64,000 nucleotides of DNA from Deltaproteobacteria bacterium (lineage in GTDB: Bacteria; Myxococcota_C; UBA6777). The notes under the pieces are model-generated. The model was given only the letters and a program-made list of their open reading frames with translations, was not told the origin of the DNA and made no database searches. The stretch spans positions 296,385 to 360,384 of the forward strand of contig SBHC01000005.1 of assembly GCA_006226375.1 (NCBI GenBank). The letters are read 5' to 3'. Positions 63,987 to 64,000 of the stretch are shown here, piece after piece. Within the stretch, counting starts at the first letter, position 1; every line of letters begins with the position of its first letter. The translations under genes and the position numbers were made by a program.

Positions 63987-64000
63987 GTGACTTAAGTCAC
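63987..64000. repeat. 14-bp perfect palindrome at the window edge
   Basis: GTGACTTAAGTCAC is a perfect palindrome, upstream of the rpsF leader. It may be an operator in the rpsF promoter region, but the context is cut off by the window. Confidence 0.35.

Overview
The window looks like a chromosomal segment of a Myxococcota (former Deltaproteobacteria) genome of moderate G+C. The clues are three giant secreted proteins that end in a Cys-containing motif, a membrane helix and an Arg/Lys cluster (the MYXO-CTERM type of tail), a Ser/Thr kinase-ATPase-TPR fusion, a zinc-ribbon/GYF/TPR envelope protein whose front half recalls the gliding-motility protein GltJ/AgmX, Ala/Pro- and Ser/Arg/Pro/Thr-rich tails, and cysteine-rich lipoproteins. 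The lineage below phylum cannot be fixed from the sequence alone. No tRNA, rRNA, CRISPR array, transposase or prophage was seen.

Layout. 1-9.5 kb: the end of a DUF3426-like membrane protein, an alpha-helical orphan, a 2204-residue surface protein with 15 Ig/cadherin-like and 7 PKD-like repeats, and a thioredoxin-reductase-like flavoprotein lacking its CxxC. 9.5-18.2 kb: a zinc-ribbon membrane protein, two small membrane or exported proteins, a 1163-residue kinase-ATPase-TPR regulator, a DtxR/MntR-type metalloregulator, L-aspartate oxidase (nadB) and a small exported protein. 18.3-23.3 kb: a same-strand cluster of alaS, a small alarmone hydrolase, an OsmC protein and mnmA. 23.3-24.1 kb: a gene-poor gap holding an anomalous G+C-rich stretch. 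24.1-37.6 kb: two tandem paralogous surface proteins of about 2,240 residues each, with the order CARDB, Ig-like, Cys-rich, membrane tail. 37.9-41.8 kb: a divergent pair, an esterase-like exported protein and an extensin-like peptidase lipoprotein, with a perfect CRP-type palindrome between them. 41.8-47.7 kb: era-der-orf and gcvT-gcvH. 48.2-54.0 kb: a DHH phosphoesterase, then the zinc-ribbon/GYF/TPR protein and a TPR partner. 54.1-59.4 kb: a mevalonate-type GHMP kinase, a 24-Cys exported protein, hemD-hemL and an M23 peptidase. 59.4-64 kb: rpsF-rpsR-rplI followed by a terminator and dnaB, which carries two inteins.

Functionally the window mixes translation and ribosome housekeeping (alaS, mnmA, era, der, rpsF/rpsR/rplI), cofactor and one-carbon metabolism (nadB, hemD, hemL, gcvT/gcvH, isoprenoid kinase) and an unusually large investment in the cell surface: about 20 kb encodes just three tail-anchored repeat proteins. 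The strongest items for follow-up are the double-intein DnaB, the tandem CARDB/Cys-rich giants, Era with an acidic insertion inside its KH domain, and the redox-dead thioredoxin-reductase homologue.
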